Assembly: GCF_005080885.1 (NCBI RefSeq) | Contig: NZ_CP034864.1 | Location: forward strand, 271,282-335,281 | Origin: Buchnera aphidicola (Macrosiphoniella sanborni) | Lineage (GTDB): Bacteria > Pseudomonadota > Gammaproteobacteria > Enterobacterales > Enterobacteriaceae | Reading direction: 5' to 3' | Length of the DNA: 64,000 bases | In this document: in pieces, positions 49,574 to 60,396 of the stretch | Layout of the letters: each line of letters begins with the position of its first letter | How positions within the stretch are numbered: the first letter of the stretch is position 1 | Notes under the pieces: model-generated | Database searches by the model: none | What the model saw: the letters and a program-made list of their open reading frames with translations, nothing else | Told to the model about the DNA's origin: nothing | Made by a program: the position numbers and the translations under genes

Positions 49574-50029
49574 TTTGCTATCCTTGAATAAATATATTTA
49601 CAAAAAATATATATAATAGTTTATTAATATTCTTTTATAGTAATAAGTTGTTAAGTTGTTAATAAAATTCTTTCTATAAAAATTATTTAAAAAAATAAAT
49701 ATTTAATATTGAATATGTCAAGGAATTGATATAATAAATCAGATAAGATAAAAAATTTTAAATATAAAATACTAAAATATAAAATACTATTTAAATATCA
49801 AAAAAAATTAATAAAAAAAATTGTTCCTCGATTTTTTTTATTTTATTTAAATTATAATTTTAAGAATAAAAAATAATTTTATTACTAATTTATAAACTTA
49901 AAATATTTAATAGTTTTAGATTTTAAAAAAAATGTTTTTCTACACTAAAATAACTGAAACATTTTAAAACAAAAATAATATATTATATAAAATGTTTTAA
50001 ATAAATTAATATATATTTATTCAAAAATT
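49574..50029. other. 456-bp divergent intergenic region, fldA / phrB
   Basis: No coding frame or tRNA. It contains two small perfect tandem duplications: aagttgtt twice at 49645-49660, and aaatataaaatacta twice at 49760-49789. It must include the promoters of fldA and phrB, which I cannot place. Confidence 0.5.
49760..49789. repeat. 15-bp perfect tandem duplication
   Basis: aaatataaaatacta at 49760-49774 and again at 49775-49789, in the fldA-phrB spacer. Confidence 0.8.
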
Positions 50030-51463
50030 ATGACAAAAAATCTAATATGGTTTCGAAATGATCTTCGTGTACATGACAATACAGCTTTATATGAAGCATG
50101 TAAATTTGATCAAGATCAGGTATTAAGTTTATTTATTGCTACTCCTCAGCAATGGAATTATCATTGTATGTCTGATAAAAAAAAATCTTTTATGTATTAT
50201 CATTTAAAATCTTTACAAAAAGAATTATTCAAATTAAATATTACTTTATATTATCATGAATCTACTAATTTTTTACATTCAATACAATATTTGATATTCT
50301 TTTGCCAAAAATATAAAATAAATAATTTATTCTATAATTATCAATATGAAATCAATGAAAGAAAACGTGATTATTTAGTTAAAAAAGAACTTTCTCAAAA
50401 AGGTATTTTTGTAAAAGGGTTTCACGATAATCTTTTAGTATCTAATAATAATATTAAAAATAAACACAATAAACCATATAAATTATTTTCATTTTTTAAA
50501 AAAAAAATAGTGACATATTTACATGAAAATAGACTAAAAAATTTATTAGTTCCATCGCAGAGAAAATTCAAAAAAAATATTTTTTTAGCTTCTATGCCTC
50601 CAGAACATTTTATTTTAAATTTTAATAAAAATATTTTTCCTATTGGTGAAAAAGAAGCTATAAATCGTTTAAAAAATTTTTGTTTATATAAATTTAAAAA
50701 TTATTCTCTTAAAAGAAATTTTCCTTTTTTAGATAGTACTAGTATTTTATCTCCATATTTATCTGCAGGAATAATATCATCTAGACATTGTCTAATAATG
50801 CTACAAAATATAAAAAGTAAAGAATCATTTAAAAATATTCTAAACTCTTCTTGGTTTAATCAAATATTATGGCGTGAATTTTATTATCATTTATTAATTG
50901 GTTTTCCTGAAATTAGTAAATATCAATCATTAACTAAATGGGAAACAGAAATTATTTGGGCAAATAATATAAAATATTTCGATGCATGGAAAGAAGGAAG
51001 AACAGGATTTCCAATGGTAGATGCTGGCATGAGACAATTAAACCAAATAGGCTGGATGCATAATCGATTGAGAATGATTACTTCTAATTTTTTAGTAAAA
51101 AATCTTTTAATTGATTGGAGACAAGGAGAAAAATATTTTATGTCTCATTTAATTGATGGCGATTTAGCATTAAATAATGGAGGATGGCAATGGTCAGCAT
51201 CAATTGGTTGCGATTCTGTTCCTTATATTAGAATGTTTAATCCATTGTGTCAATCAAGATCATATGATATCTCTGGAGATTTTATAAAAAAATTTATTCC
51301 AGAATTAAAAAAAGTTCCCAATCAGTATATTCATCAACCATATGAATGGTCTCAATCTGAAAGATTGAAATTAGATTATCCCCAACCTATTATCGACTAT
51401 AATATCAGTAGAAAAAATTTTTTGTTTATGTTCAATAAAATAAAAGTAAAATATAAAAAATAA
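50030..51463 (+). CDS. phrB: Deoxyribodipyrimidine photolyase
   Basis: 477 residues (E. coli 472). FAD enzyme reversing UV cyclobutane dimers with light. N-terminal antenna-binding domain from NLIWFRNDLRVHDNTAL; FAD-binding C-terminal part with GRTGFPMVDAGMRQL, GWMHNRLRMI and LALNNGGWQWSAS, including the tryptophans of the electron-transfer chain. Full length. phrB-ybgI order as in E. coli, 13 bp apart. A ten-A tract (50498-50507) lies in the gene. Confidence 0.97.
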   Translation: MTKNLIWFRNDLRVHDNTALYEACKFDQDQVLSLFIATPQQWNYHCMSDKKKSFMYYHLKSLQKELFKLNITLYYHESTNFLHSIQYLIFFCQKYKINNLFYNYQYEINERKRDYLVKKELSQKGIFVKGFHDNLLVSNNNIKNKHNKPYKLFSFFKKKIVTYLHENRLKNLLVPSQRKFKKNIFLASMPPEHFILNFNKNIFPIGEKEAINRLKNFCLYKFKNYSLKRNFPFLDSTSILSPYLSAGIISSRHCLIMLQNIKSKESFKNILNSSWFNQILWREFYYHLLIGFPEISKYQSLTKWETEIIWANNIKYFDAWKEGRTGFPMVDAGMRQLNQIGWMHNRLRMITSNFLVKNLLIDWRQGEKYFMSHLIDGDLALNNGGWQWSASIGCDSVPYIRMFNPLCQSRSYDISGDFIKKFIPELKKVPNQYIHQPYEWSQSERLKLDYPQPIIDYNISRKNFLFMFNKIKVKYKK

Positions 51464-51476
51464 GGTCTAAAAAATC

Positions 51477-52220
51477 ATGAATAATTTTCTTTTAGAAGAA
51501 ATTATTAATAAAAAATTATCATCTAATCAATACAAAGATATAGTTCCTAACGGTTTACAAATTGAAGGTAAACCAATGATTAAAAAGATCATTACCGGTG
51601 TTACTGCTTGTCAAGCTTTATTAGAACAAGCATTATTTTATAATGCTGATGCTATAATTGTTCATCATGGTTATTTTTGGGAAAATGAGTCAAGATATAT
51701 ACATAATATGCAAAAAAAAAGATTACAAACTATACTTTCTAATGAAATTAATTTATATAGTTGGCATTTGCCATTAGATATTCATCCAAAGTTAGGTAAT
51801 AATGCGCAAATTGCTAAAAAATTAAATATTTCAATACAAGGAAATATTTTACCTTATGTTTTTTGGGGCCTAATGGATAAAAAAATCACAGGTTTCGAAC
51901 TTGTAAATAGAATTAAAAATAAATTCAATATTATTCCTATACATTTATTTGAGAATGCTCCTTTATATATTAATCGCATTGCTTGGTGTAGTGGTAGAGG
52001 TCAAAGTTTTATTAAAGAAGCATATAAATTAGGTGTTGATGCTTTTTTAACCGGTGAAATTTCAGAAGAGACTATGCATATTTCCAGAGAATTAGGTATA
52101 CATTTTTTTTCTTTAGGACATCACATAACTGAAAAAGATGGCATCAAATCTTTAGGAAAATGGTTATATAATAAATACAATCTGAATGTTCATTTTATTA
52201 ATATTGATAATCCAGCATAA
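51477..52220 (+). CDS. ybgI: NIF3-family dinuclear metal protein YbgI
   Basis: 247 residues, as in E. coli. The metal-binding residues are in IIVHHGYFWENES, SWHLPLDIHP and LGHHITEKDG. Sometimes named GTP cyclohydrolase 1 type 2 homologue; the real function is not settled, with DNA metabolism or repair suggested by linkage to phrB. Probably cotranscribed with phrB. Confidence 0.95.
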   Translation: MNNFLLEEIINKKLSSNQYKDIVPNGLQIEGKPMIKKIITGVTACQALLEQALFYNADAIIVHHGYFWENESRYIHNMQKKRLQTILSNEINLYSWHLPLDIHPKLGNNAQIAKKLNISIQGNILPYVFWGLMDKKITGFELVNRIKNKFNIIPIHLFENAPLYINRIAWCSGRGQSFIKEAYKLGVDAFLTGEISEETMHISRELGIHFFSLGHHITEKDGIKSLGKWLYNKYNLNVHFINIDNPA

Positions 52221-52313
52221 TTTTTCAAATTAACATAATAATTTTTTTTAGTATTACTATATAATAATTAAAATATTTATAAATTCTTATAAATATCTTT
52301 TTTTTATTTTAGG

Positions 52314-52347
52314 TATATATCATATTTATAGATATATATCATATTTA
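52314..52347. repeat. 15-bp direct repeat upstream of sucA
   Basis: tatatatcatattta at 52314-52328 and 52333-52347 (19-bp period), just before the sucA start. Simple A/T composition, so it may be chance or slippage. Confidence 0.6.
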
Positions 52348-52374
52348 ATATGCAAACTTTATTGATAAAACATC

Positions 52375-55104
52375 ATGAAAATAAATGAAAAAGACACTTT
52401 ATTAGATATTTATTGGTTGTGTAGAGATAATCAAGATTATTTAGAAAAAATATATCAAGATTTTTTAATAAATCCTGAATCTATAGATATTACATGGAAT
52501 AAAATATTTGTAGAATTTTTTCAAGACACAAATAATACTAAAAGTACATATAATATAGAAGATCAAAAAAAAATAATCATAAATAAAATAAATTCTATGA
52601 TTAATATATTTCGAATAAATGGGTACACACAATCTCAAATTGATCCATTAAAATTAACCAAACAAAAAAAAAATAAAGATTTACAGTTAATTTTTTATGA
52701 TTTTAAAAAAGAAGATTTAAATAAAAAAATTCAAATAAATTTTCAAAATTGTTCTAATTTTGAAACTAATATCGTTAATTTATACAATATATTATCTAAA
52801 AAATATTGCGGTTCTATTGGTTTTGAATACATGTATATAGAAAATCTATTAGAAAAAACATGGATTACAAATTATATAGAATCTTATTTTGATAAAAATT
52901 TATTTAATTCAGTAGAAAAAATCAATTTTTTAAAACAAATAACTTATGCTGAAACTTTTGAAAAACATCTTGGAAAACAATTTCCTGGAATCAAACGTTT
53001 TTCTTTAGAAGGAGCAGAAAGTTTAATTCCTATGTTACATGAAATAATTAGATTTTCAAAAAACAACAATATTTCTGAAATAATATTAGGTATGGCTCAT
53101 AGAGGAAGATTAAATGTTCTTGTTAATGTATTAAATAAAAATCCAAAATTTTTATTTAATGAATTTTTAGAGATACATTCACTCGAAAAAAATAGTGGTG
53201 ATGTAAAATATCATATAGGTGGAAGTGCTGAAATAAAAAACAAAAAAAATAATATAATAATTAATATGGCATATAATCCATCACATTTAGAAATAATTAA
53301 TCCAGTAATTACTGGAATAGCTCGATCATCTATTGATAATGAAAAAAAAGTTAATAGTAATATTTTGCCTGTGAGTATACATGGAGATGCATCTATTATT
53401 GGTCAAGGAGTAGTACAAGAAACATTAAATTTATCTCAAACAGAAGGTTATAAGATTGGGGGTACTGTTCATATAGTAATTAATAACCAAATTGGTTTTA
53501 CTACTTCTAATTCTCAAAATCTTCGATCTAGCAAATATTGTACTGATATTGCTAAAATGATTGATGCACCTATCTTTCATGTTAATGCGGATGATATAGA
53601 AGCATCAGTTTTTGCTATCCAATTAGCTCTTAATTTTAGAAAAAGATTTCAGAAAGATGTTTTTGTAGATTTAGTATCTTATCGACGTCATGGACATAAT
53701 GAAGTAGATGATCCTTCAGTTACTCAACCTATAATGTATCAAAAAATTAAAAACCATCCAACTGTTAGAGAAATATATTCTAATTTATTGATATCTAAAA
53801 AAATAATTACATCAGAAAAAAATGAAGAAATAATAAAAAAATATTATTTGAAACTACACAATGGAGAGAATATTTTTTCAAAATCTAAAGAAATTTTTTT
53901 TAAAAATGAACAAAAAGAAATTTTCTTAAAAAAAAGATCTATAAAAAATATAAATATTATAAATTTAAAAAATTTAGCTATATTAATTAATACTATCCCT
54001 CAGCATGTTCAAATGCATAAAAGAGTTAAAAAATTATATCAAGAAAGATTAGAAATGGCTCAAGAATTAAAATTATTTGATTGGGGTGCAGCCGAAACAT
54101 TAGCTTATGCTACAATTATTAATGAAGGCATTTCTTGTCGCATCTCTGGAGAAGATGTAAGTAGAGGTACTTTTTTTCATCGTCATGCATATATTCATAA
54201 TCAAATAGATGGTTCTATTTATGTTCCTTTAAATCATATTAAAAAAGAACAAGGCAAATTTCAAATTTGGGATTCAGTTTTATCAGAAGAATCTGTTTTA
54301 GCTTTTGAATATGGATATTCTTTGTATCCATCTGAAACACTAACTATTTGGGAAGCTCAGTTTGGTGATTTTGTTAATGGTGCTCAAATAGTTATTGATC
54401 AATTTATTAGTTCAGGTGAACAAAAATGGAATAAAAAATCTAATTTAGTGATTTTTTTACCTCATGGTTATGAAGGTCAAGGACCTGAACATTCATCAGC
54501 TAGAATTGAACGATTTCTTCAATTATGTGCAGAAAAAAATATGCAAATATGCATACCCACTACATCATCACAAATATTTCATCTTTTATGTCAACAAATA
54601 TTTAAAAAAATTTATAAACCATTGATTATTTTTACTCCAAAGTCTCTTCTCAGGCAACCAATGGCATATTCTTCTTTAAAAAGTTTAGCAGAGGGAAAAT
54701 TTCAACAAGTACTTCATGAAGAAAATTATATTAATAAAAAAGAAAAACGTCTTATTTTTTGTTCTGGAAAAATATATTATGATCTTTTACATAACAAAAT
54801 AAAAAATAATATTGAATATATTATTTTAATTCGAATTGAACAATTATATCCATTTCCGAAAAATGAAATCATAAATATATTAAATAATTATTTTTATATA
54901 AAAGATTTTATATGGTGTCAAGAAGAACCTTACAATCAAGGAGCATGGTCATATATTCAACATCATTTAAATAAAATTTTACCATCTTCTATTTCATTAA
55001 AATATATTGGACGAAAAGCTTCTGCATCACCTGCAGTTGGTTATATGTCTATACATAAAAAACAACAAGAAAAAATAATTAATAATGCATTAACAATTAA
55101 TTAA
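52375..55104 (+). CDS. sucA: 2-oxoglutarate dehydrogenase E1 component
   Basis: 909 residues (E. coli 933). Thiamine-diphosphate decarboxylase of the 2-oxoglutarate dehydrogenase complex. [46 protein letters not shown] and [17 protein letters not shown] carry the substrate and cofactor residues; [17 protein letters not shown] follows. In Buchnera the TCA cycle is otherwise largely lost, and this step supplies succinyl-CoA for lysine synthesis. sucB begins 15 bp downstream. Confidence 0.97.
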   Translation: MKINEKDTLLDIYWLCRDNQDYLEKIYQDFLINPESIDITWNKIFVEFFQDTNNTKSTYNIEDQKKIIINKINSMINIFRINGYTQSQIDPLKLTKQKKNKDLQLIFYDFKKEDLNKKIQINFQNCSNFETNIVNLYNILSKKYCGSIGFEYMYIENLLEKTWITNYIESYFDKNLFNSVEKINFLKQITYAETFEKHLGKQFPGIKRFSLEGAESLIPMLHEIIRFSKNNNISEIILGMAHRGRLNVLVNVLNKNPKFLFNEFLEIHSLEKNSGDVKYHIGGSAEIKNKKNNIIINMAYNPSHLEIINPVITGIARSSIDNEKKVNSNILPVSIHGDASIIGQGVVQETLNLSQTEGYKIGGTVHIVINNQIGFTTSNSQNLRSSKYCTDIAKMIDAPIFHVNADDIEASVFAIQLALNFRKRFQKDVFVDLVSYRRHGHNEVDDPSVTQPIMYQKIKNHPTVREIYSNLLISKKIITSEKNEEIIKKYYLKLHNGENIFSKSKEIFFKNEQKEIFLKKRSIKNINIINLKNLAILINTIPQHVQMHKRVKKLYQERLEMAQELKLFDWGAAETLAYATIINEGISCRISGEDVSRGTFFHRHAYIHNQIDGSIYVPLNHIKKEQGKFQIWDSVLSEESVLAFEYGYSLYPSETLTIWEAQFGDFVNGAQIVIDQFISSGEQKWNKKSNLVIFLPHGYEGQGPEHSSARIERFLQLCAEKNMQICIPTTSSQIFHLLCQQIFKKIYKPLIIFTPKSLLRQPMAYSSLKSLAEGKFQQVLHEENYINKKEKRLIFCSGKIYYDLLHNKIKNNIEYIILIRIEQLYPFPKNEIINILNNYFYIKDFIWCQEEPYNQGAWSYIQHHLNKILPSSISLKYIGRKASASPAVGYMSIHKKQQEKIINNALTIN

Positions 55105-55119
55105 ATAACAGGATAAAGA

Positions 55120-56331
55120 ATGAAAATAATCAATATTCTTGTTCCAGATTTACCAGAATCTATTAGTAATGCAACAATTGTAAAATGGCATAAAAAAGTT
55201 GGAGAAATAGTTAATTATAATGACAATATAGTAGATATTGAAACAGATAAAGTTATGTTAGAAGTATCTTCACCATGCAATGGGATATTAAAATCAATTT
55301 TAGAAAAAGAAGGACAAATAGTTAATTCTCATCAAATATTAGGTGAAATTGATCAATTAGAAATTATAAAAAATAACAATATTAATCATAATATTTTAGA
55401 AAAAAAAAAATACATAACAGATTTAAAACAAGATTCTGTTGATCCAGAACAATTGTCTTTTATATTAGAAAATAAAAAAGAACATTTTACTCCATCAATA
55501 AGACGCTTAATCAAAAAAAATAAAATTAATCATGATGTTATAAAAGATATAATAAAAAAAAACGATAAAAAAAATCTTCAAAATATTTTAAAAAAAAATA
55601 CAGAAGAATCAAACACAACTATATCTAATAATAATTTTGAAAAAAGAGTAAAGATGAGTCAGTTAAGACAAACTATTTCAAAACGATTATTAGATAGTAC
55701 AAATAATATGGCTATGCTGACAACTTTTAATGAAGTAAATATGAAGCCCATAATTACTTTAAGAGAAAAATATGGAGAAGATTTTCAAAAAAAACATGGT
55801 ATTCGAATGGGTTTTATGTCTTTTTTTGTAAAGTCAGTGGTAGAATCATTAAAAAAATTTCCACAAATTAATGCATATATAGATAATACAGATATCGTTT
55901 TTTATAAACATTTTGATATTAATATTGCTATTTCAACACCAAGAGGATTAATTACACCTGTATTAAGACATGTTGAAAATATGACAATGTCAGATATAGA
56001 AAAAAAAATAAAAGAATTATCTCTTAAAGGTCATGAAAATAAAATTAATTTTAAAGAATTAACAGGCGGTAATTTTACCATTACTAATGGTGGTGTTTTT
56101 GGATCTTTAATGTCTACTCCTATCATAAATCCTCCTCAAGCTGCTATATTAGGTATGCATGTTATTCAAGAACGTCCTGTAGTTGTAAAAGGAAAAATTG
56201 AAATTCTTCCAATGATGTATATAGCTTTATCTTATGATCATCGTTTAGTAGATGGAAGAGAATCTGTTCAGTTTTTAATGTCTATAAAAAATATATTAGA
56301 AGATTTTGTTCGTATTTTAATTGATATATAA
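55120..56331 (+). CDS. sucB: 2-oxoglutarate dehydrogenase E2 (dihydrolipoyl succinyltransferase)
   Basis: 403 residues (E. coli 405). Lipoyl domain at the N terminus with K44 in [12 protein letters not shown]; peripheral-subunit-binding domain [14 protein letters not shown]; catalytic domain with the His-Asp motif in [11 protein letters not shown]. The linker between lipoyl and binding domains is Lys/Asn-rich and holds an 11-A run (55400-55410). K44 is the expected target of LipB/LipA encoded at 14259-15982. sucC and sucD do not follow. Confidence 0.97.
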   Translation: MKIINILVPDLPESISNATIVKWHKKVGEIVNYNDNIVDIETDKVMLEVSSPCNGILKSILEKEGQIVNSHQILGEIDQLEIIKNNNINHNILEKKKYITDLKQDSVDPEQLSFILENKKEHFTPSIRRLIKKNKINHDVIKDIIKKNDKKNLQNILKKNTEESNTTISNNNFEKRVKMSQLRQTISKRLLDSTNNMAMLTTFNEVNMKPIITLREKYGEDFQKKHGIRMGFMSFFVKSVVESLKKFPQINAYIDNTDIVFYKHFDINIAISTPRGLITPVLRHVENMTMSDIEKKIKELSLKGHENKINFKELTGGNFTITNGGVFGSLMSTPIINPPQAAILGMHVIQERPVVVKGKIEILPMMYIALSYDHRLVDGRESVQFLMSIKNILEDFVRILIDI

Positions 56332-56436
56332 TTTTTTTATTTGCTTCTATTTTAGTAGTATAAAATTTGATAAATCAATAATTACAATAATCATAAAAAT
56401 TAAAAAATGAAATAATAAATTATTATAAGAGAAAAA

Positions 56437-57132
56437 ATGAAAAATAATAAAATAATCTTGATACGACATGGTCAAAGTGAGTGGAATGAATTAAATAAAT
56501 TTACTGGATGGCATGATGCTAAATTATCAGAAAAAGGAAAACAAGAAGCAAAATTTGCGGCGTTTTTATTAAAAACAGAAAAATTTTCTTTTGATTTTGC
56601 ATATACATCTGTATTAAAACGAGCAATTCATACTTTGCAATATATTTTAGATGAACTAAACCAAAATTGGTTGCCAGTTGAAAAATCTTGGCGTTTAAAT
56701 GAAAGACATTATGGTGCTTTAGAAGGATTAAATAAAGATGAAGTAACTAAAAAATATGGAGAAGAACAAGTCCTAATTTGGAGAAGAAGTTTTAATATCA
56801 AGCCTCCACAAATTGATATACAAGATAAACGTTTTCCGGGAAACGATTTGCGTTACGCTAATTTAAATAAATCTGATATTCCTATAGGAGAAAGTTTAGA
56901 AAATACTGCAAAAAGAGTTATTCCTTATTGGAATGAAGTAATTTATCCAAAATTAAAAAATAATAAAAAAATACTTATTGTTGCTCATGGTAATTCTTTA
57001 CGTGCTTTAATTCAATATCTTAATAAAATAAATAATCAGGATATTATAGAATTAAATATTCCAACTGCAAAACCTATTATTTTAGAATTTGATAAAAATT
57101 ATTCTCCAACAAAATGGTATTATTTAAAATAA
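56437..57132 (+). CDS. gpmA: 2,3-bisphosphoglycerate-dependent phosphoglycerate mutase, short C terminus
   Basis: 231 residues; E. coli GpmA has 250. The phosphohistidine is H11 in [25 protein letters not shown] and the second histidine in [10 protein letters not shown] are intact. The protein stops at KWYYLK, where E. coli continues about 19 residues as a flexible tail over the active site. The frame ends cleanly with TAA. A glycolytic gene, alone between sucB and pfkA. Confidence 0.96.
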   Translation: MKNNKIILIRHGQSEWNELNKFTGWHDAKLSEKGKQEAKFAAFLLKTEKFSFDFAYTSVLKRAIHTLQYILDELNQNWLPVEKSWRLNERHYGALEGLNKDEVTKKYGEEQVLIWRRSFNIKPPQIDIQDKRFPGNDLRYANLNKSDIPIGESLENTAKRVIPYWNEVIYPKLKNNKKILIVAHGNSLRALIQYLNKINNQDIIELNIPTAKPIILEFDKNYSPTKWYYLK

Positions 57133-57321
57133 TTACATTATAAAATTATTTTTTATATCTTTCATCTATAAAAAGTTAATACTAAATTAGTATAAAAATA
57201 TTCGTCATTTTATTAATATTAAATAAATTTATATATACTTCAAAATTCTGATATTTTTTTAAAAAGTACAATTAAATTGTATTAAAATGAAATTTTTATC
57301 GAAGTTTAAATAGAGGTTCTA

Positions 57322-58284
57322 ATGATTAAAAAAATTGGAGTCTTAACTAGTGGTGGTGATGCTCCAGGTATGAATGCTGCAATTAGAGGAGTCGTTAGAA
57401 CAGCGTTAAGTGAAAAATTAGAAGTTTTTGGAATTTATGATGGATATTTAGGTTTATATGAAAATAGAATGGTAAAACTTGATAGGTATAGTGTCTCTGA
57501 TATGATTAATCGAGGAGGGACATTTTTAGGTTCTGCTAGATTTTCGAGTTTTTGTAAAAAAAATATACGTTCTATTGCAGTAAAAAATATTCATAAAAGA
57601 AAAATAGATGCTCTTGTTGTAATTGGTGGAGATGGTTCTTATTTAGGAGCTAAAAAATTAACAGAAATGGGAATTCCATGTATTAGTCTTCCAGGAACAA
57701 TTGATAATGATGTTGCAGGTACTGATTATACAATAGGTTATTTTACAGCTTTACAAACAGTTGTTGAAGCTATTGATAGATTAAGAGATACTTCTTCTTC
57801 TCATCAACGTATTTCTATAGTTGAAGTTATGGGTAGATATTGTGGAGATTTAACTTTATCTGCTGCTATCGCTGGTGGATGTGAATTTATTGTATTACCA
57901 GAAATTCGTTTTAAAAAAGAAGAACTAGTTCTTGAAATAGAAGAAGGTATTGCTAAAGGTAAAAAACATGCTATCGTTGCAATTACAGAACACATTTGTG
58001 ATGTAAAAGAATTAGCAGAATATATTCAAAAAAAAACACATCGTGAAACTAGAGCAACAATTCTTGGACATATTCAAAGAGGTGGTGCACCAAGCGCGTA
58101 TGATCGCATATTAGCTTCAAGAATGGGTGCATATTCAATTGAATTATTATTAAAAGGTTATCAAGGTAAATGTGTGGGAATTAGAAATGAAAAAATGGTT
58201 TTTAACGATATAGAAAATGCATTAAAAAATATGAAATGTATTTTTAAAAAAGATTTATTAATCACTGCTAAAAAACTATACTAA
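57322..58284 (+). CDS. pfkA: 6-phosphofructokinase I
   Basis: 320 residues, as in E. coli. Start [19 protein letters not shown]; catalytic [15 protein letters not shown] with D127/D129; [10 protein letters not shown] for [19 protein letters not shown]. An agaggt box lies before the ATG. It is followed at once by a GC-rich hairpin terminator. Confidence 0.97.
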   Translation: MIKKIGVLTSGGDAPGMNAAIRGVVRTALSEKLEVFGIYDGYLGLYENRMVKLDRYSVSDMINRGGTFLGSARFSSFCKKNIRSIAVKNIHKRKIDALVVIGGDGSYLGAKKLTEMGIPCISLPGTIDNDVAGTDYTIGYFTALQTVVEAIDRLRDTSSSHQRISIVEVMGRYCGDLTLSAAIAGGCEFIVLPEIRFKKEELVLEIEEGIAKGKKHAIVAITEHICDVKELAEYIQKKTHRETRATILGHIQRGGAPSAYDRILASRMGAYSIELLLKGYQGKCVGIRNEKMVFNDIENALKNMKCIFKKDLLITAKKLY

Positions 58285-58287
58285 TAT

Positions 58288-58322
58288 AAAATTAGTGCCG
58301 GTCTTTCCGGCGCTCTAATTTT
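58288..58322 (+). terminator. GC-cored hairpin terminator of pfkA
   Basis: Inner stem gccgg (58297-58301) and ccggc (58307-58311) with loop tcttt; outer arms aaaattag (58288-58295) and ctaatttt (58315-58322). The outer 3' arm supplies the U-run. It begins 4 bases after the pfkA stop. One of the few GC-rich structures in the window. Confidence 0.85.
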
Positions 58323-58364
58323 AATATTATTTATCTTGAAAAAAGATAATATAGGTTATGTACA

Positions 58365-59153
58365 ATGAATATTTATAGAAAAAAAAATATCATAAAAAAA
58401 TGTTTATTTGAATTTTTAGGAACAGGTTTAATAATATTTTTTGGTATTAGCTGTTTAGCTACATCAAAATTAACAAATATTAAACTTAATGAATTTGAAA
58501 TTAGTTGTATTTGGGGTTTAAGTGTTTCTATTTCAATATATTTAACTTCGACTATATCTGGTGCACATTTAAATCCAGCTATTACTATTTTTTTTTGGTT
58601 ATCTAACAAATTTAATAAAAGAAAGGTATTACCATATATAATATCTCAAGTATTTGGTTCTTTTTTTTTTACTCTTGTAGTATATTATTTTTATAATCAA
58701 TTATTAACCACATTTATAAAACAACATAACATTATTGTTGGTTCAATAGAAAGTATTGATGTAGCTTGTATTTTTTGTATCTATCCGAACTATAATAATA
58801 GCTTTTTATATGATGCTTTAGTAGAAATATTTGCAAATACGCTATTTATTATTATTTTATTAGAATTTAATAATAAAAAACATAATTTTTTCCTACAAAA
58901 TCAATTTATTAAACCTCTTTTAGTAGGAATGTTAATATGTATAATTAATTTAGTTATGAATCCTTTAAGTAATATAAGTTTAAATCCAGCGCGCGATCTG
59001 GGTCCTAAAATATTTTTAAGTTTAATTGGATGGGGAACTTTATCATTTACTGGCGGTAATAATAATCTTTTATATTGTTTAATACCTACAATTGGTCCCA
59101 TACTAGGTGCTAATTTAGGAGGTTGGATATATAAAAATATTAATAGTAATTAA
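58365..59153 (+). CDS. glpF: Glycerol uptake facilitator (aquaglyceroporin)
   Basis: 262 residues (E. coli 281; a shorter C-terminal tail). Six membrane helices and two half-helices with NPA boxes: GAHLNPAIT (N70) and SLNPARDLGPK (N207). By alignment, two selectivity-filter positions differ from E. coli GlpF: G191 is N195 and F200 is I204, while W50 and R210 are kept. Glycerol kinase glpK, next to glpF in E. coli, is absent here. It converges on tpiA with 11 bp between. Confidence 0.95.
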   Translation: MNIYRKKNIIKKCLFEFLGTGLIIFFGISCLATSKLTNIKLNEFEISCIWGLSVSISIYLTSTISGAHLNPAITIFFWLSNKFNKRKVLPYIISQVFGSFFFTLVVYYFYNQLLTTFIKQHNIIVGSIESIDVACIFCIYPNYNNSFLYDALVEIFANTLFIIILLEFNNKKHNFFLQNQFIKPLLVGMLICIINLVMNPLSNISLNPARDLGPKIFLSLIGWGTLSFTGGNNNLLYCLIPTIGPILGANLGGWIYKNINSN

Positions 59154-59164
59154 TTGATGTTTTA

Positions 59165-59926
59165 TTAAAAAATATCATGCGAAGTTTTTACAATTTTTAA
59201 AAAAATTTCAGCATTTAAAGATGCATTACCGATTAATAAACCATCTATATCAGGTTGAATAATAAATGATTTTACATTTTTTATATTAACAGAACCACCA
59301 TATTGTACAATAATGTTTTTAATAGATGAATCGTTTTTTTTAATATAATTTTTTATAAATTCATGTATTAATTGTACATCTTTTGGATTAGCTGATATAC
59401 CTGTTCCAATAGCCCAAATAGGTTCATAAGCAATAATTATATTTTGAAATGCTAATTTTCCTAATTTTTTTAGTATACAATCTAATTGATTTTTAATAAT
59501 TTTTTTAGTATTACCATTATCTTTATCTATCTTTGTTTCACCTACGCATAAAATCGGTGTTAAATTTAATTTTTTAATCAAACAAATTTTTTCTGCAACA
59601 AGATCATCAGTTTCATTATGCCATAAACGTCTTTCAGAATGTCCAACAATAACATATTTCGCACCTATTTCTTCTAACATTAAAATAGAAGTTTCACCAG
59701 TAAATGGACCTGTCAAATGAATGTCTACATTTTGAGCTCCAAGAAAAATATTCATTTTTTTTATTTTTTTATAAACTCGTTCTAAATATACAGTAGGAGG
59801 TGCAATAACAATAGTGTTCTTTTCTAAATAATTTAATGCATATAATTGAAAATATTCAAAAAAACTAGAAATCATATTAATATTTCCATTTAATTTCCAG
59901 TTTGCTACTATAAAAAATTTTTTCAT
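59165..59926 (-). CDS. tpiA: Triosephosphate isomerase
   Basis: 253 residues (E. coli 255). K11 in ANWKLNG, catalytic H96 in VGHSERR, catalytic E168 in AYEPIWAIGTG, and phosphate-gripper QYGGSVN. Glycolytic. Converges on glpF. Confidence 0.97.
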   Translation of the reverse strand: MKKFFIVANWKLNGNINMISSFFEYFQLYALNYLEKNTIVIAPPTVYLERVYKKIKKMNIFLGAQNVDIHLTGPFTGETSILMLEEIGAKYVIVGHSERRLWHNETDDLVAEKICLIKKLNLTPILCVGETKIDKDNGNTKKIIKNQLDCILKKLGKLAFQNIIIAYEPIWAIGTGISANPKDVQLIHEFIKNYIKKNDSSIKNIIVQYGGSVNIKNVKSFIIQPDIDGLLIGNASLNAEIFLKIVKTSHDIF

Positions 59927-59951
59927 ATTGACCTTTTAAAACTTAAGATAA

Positions 59952-60004
59952 TAGAAACTAAGCATATTTATAAATAAAATAAGTATATATTAACTTAGTT
60001 TCTA
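59952..60004 (-). terminator. Inverted repeat downstream of ihfB
   Basis: Perfect 11-bp arms tagaaactaag (59952-59962) and cttagtttcta (59994-60004) with a 31-base loop. Located 21 bases after the ihfB stop on the minus strand and just upstream of tpiA. Possibly the ihfB terminator; the loop is long. Confidence 0.45.
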
Positions 60005-60025
60005 CTATAAAAATATTAAGATATA

Positions 60026-60310
60026 TTATTTATATGTATTTGCGCGATCACGTAATTGTTTTCCTGGTTTAAAATAAGTCACATATTTTTCATTCAGTTG
60101 TACTATTTCCCCAGTTTTAGGATTTCGACCAATACGAGGAGAACGATAATGTAGGGAAAAACTACCAAACCCTCGAATTTCAATCCTTTTTCCTTTTGCT
60201 AATGACGTTGTCATATGCTTTAACATTTCTATTATAGCTAGTCTTATTATTTTATTAGAAATATGAATTTTTTTTTTAGTAATTTTTGTAAATAATCCTG
60301 ACTTCGTCAT
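60026..60310 (-). CDS. ihfB: Integration host factor beta subunit
   Basis: 94 residues, as in E. coli. DNA-bending nucleoid protein of the HU/IHF family. Signature [21 protein letters not shown] with the beta-arm proline; [12 protein letters not shown] end. The partner ihfA is not in the window. Order aroA-cmk-rpsA-ihfB as in E. coli. Confidence 0.97.
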   Translation of the reverse strand: MTKSGLFTKITKKKIHISNKIIRLAIIEMLKHMTTSLAKGKRIEIRGFGSFSLHYRSPRIGRNPKTGEIVQLNEKYVTYFKPGKQLRDRANTYK

Positions 60311-60396
60311 AAAACCTCTGCGATTTATATGTCTTAAAAGTTATTTTTTATTAATGTTTATTTTAAAAATAAAATTTTTTATTTTAAATAGAATAA

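Noticed and set aside
57804-57995. 63-codon minus-strand ORF in pfkA
   Set aside because: Antisense shadow of a highly conserved gene.
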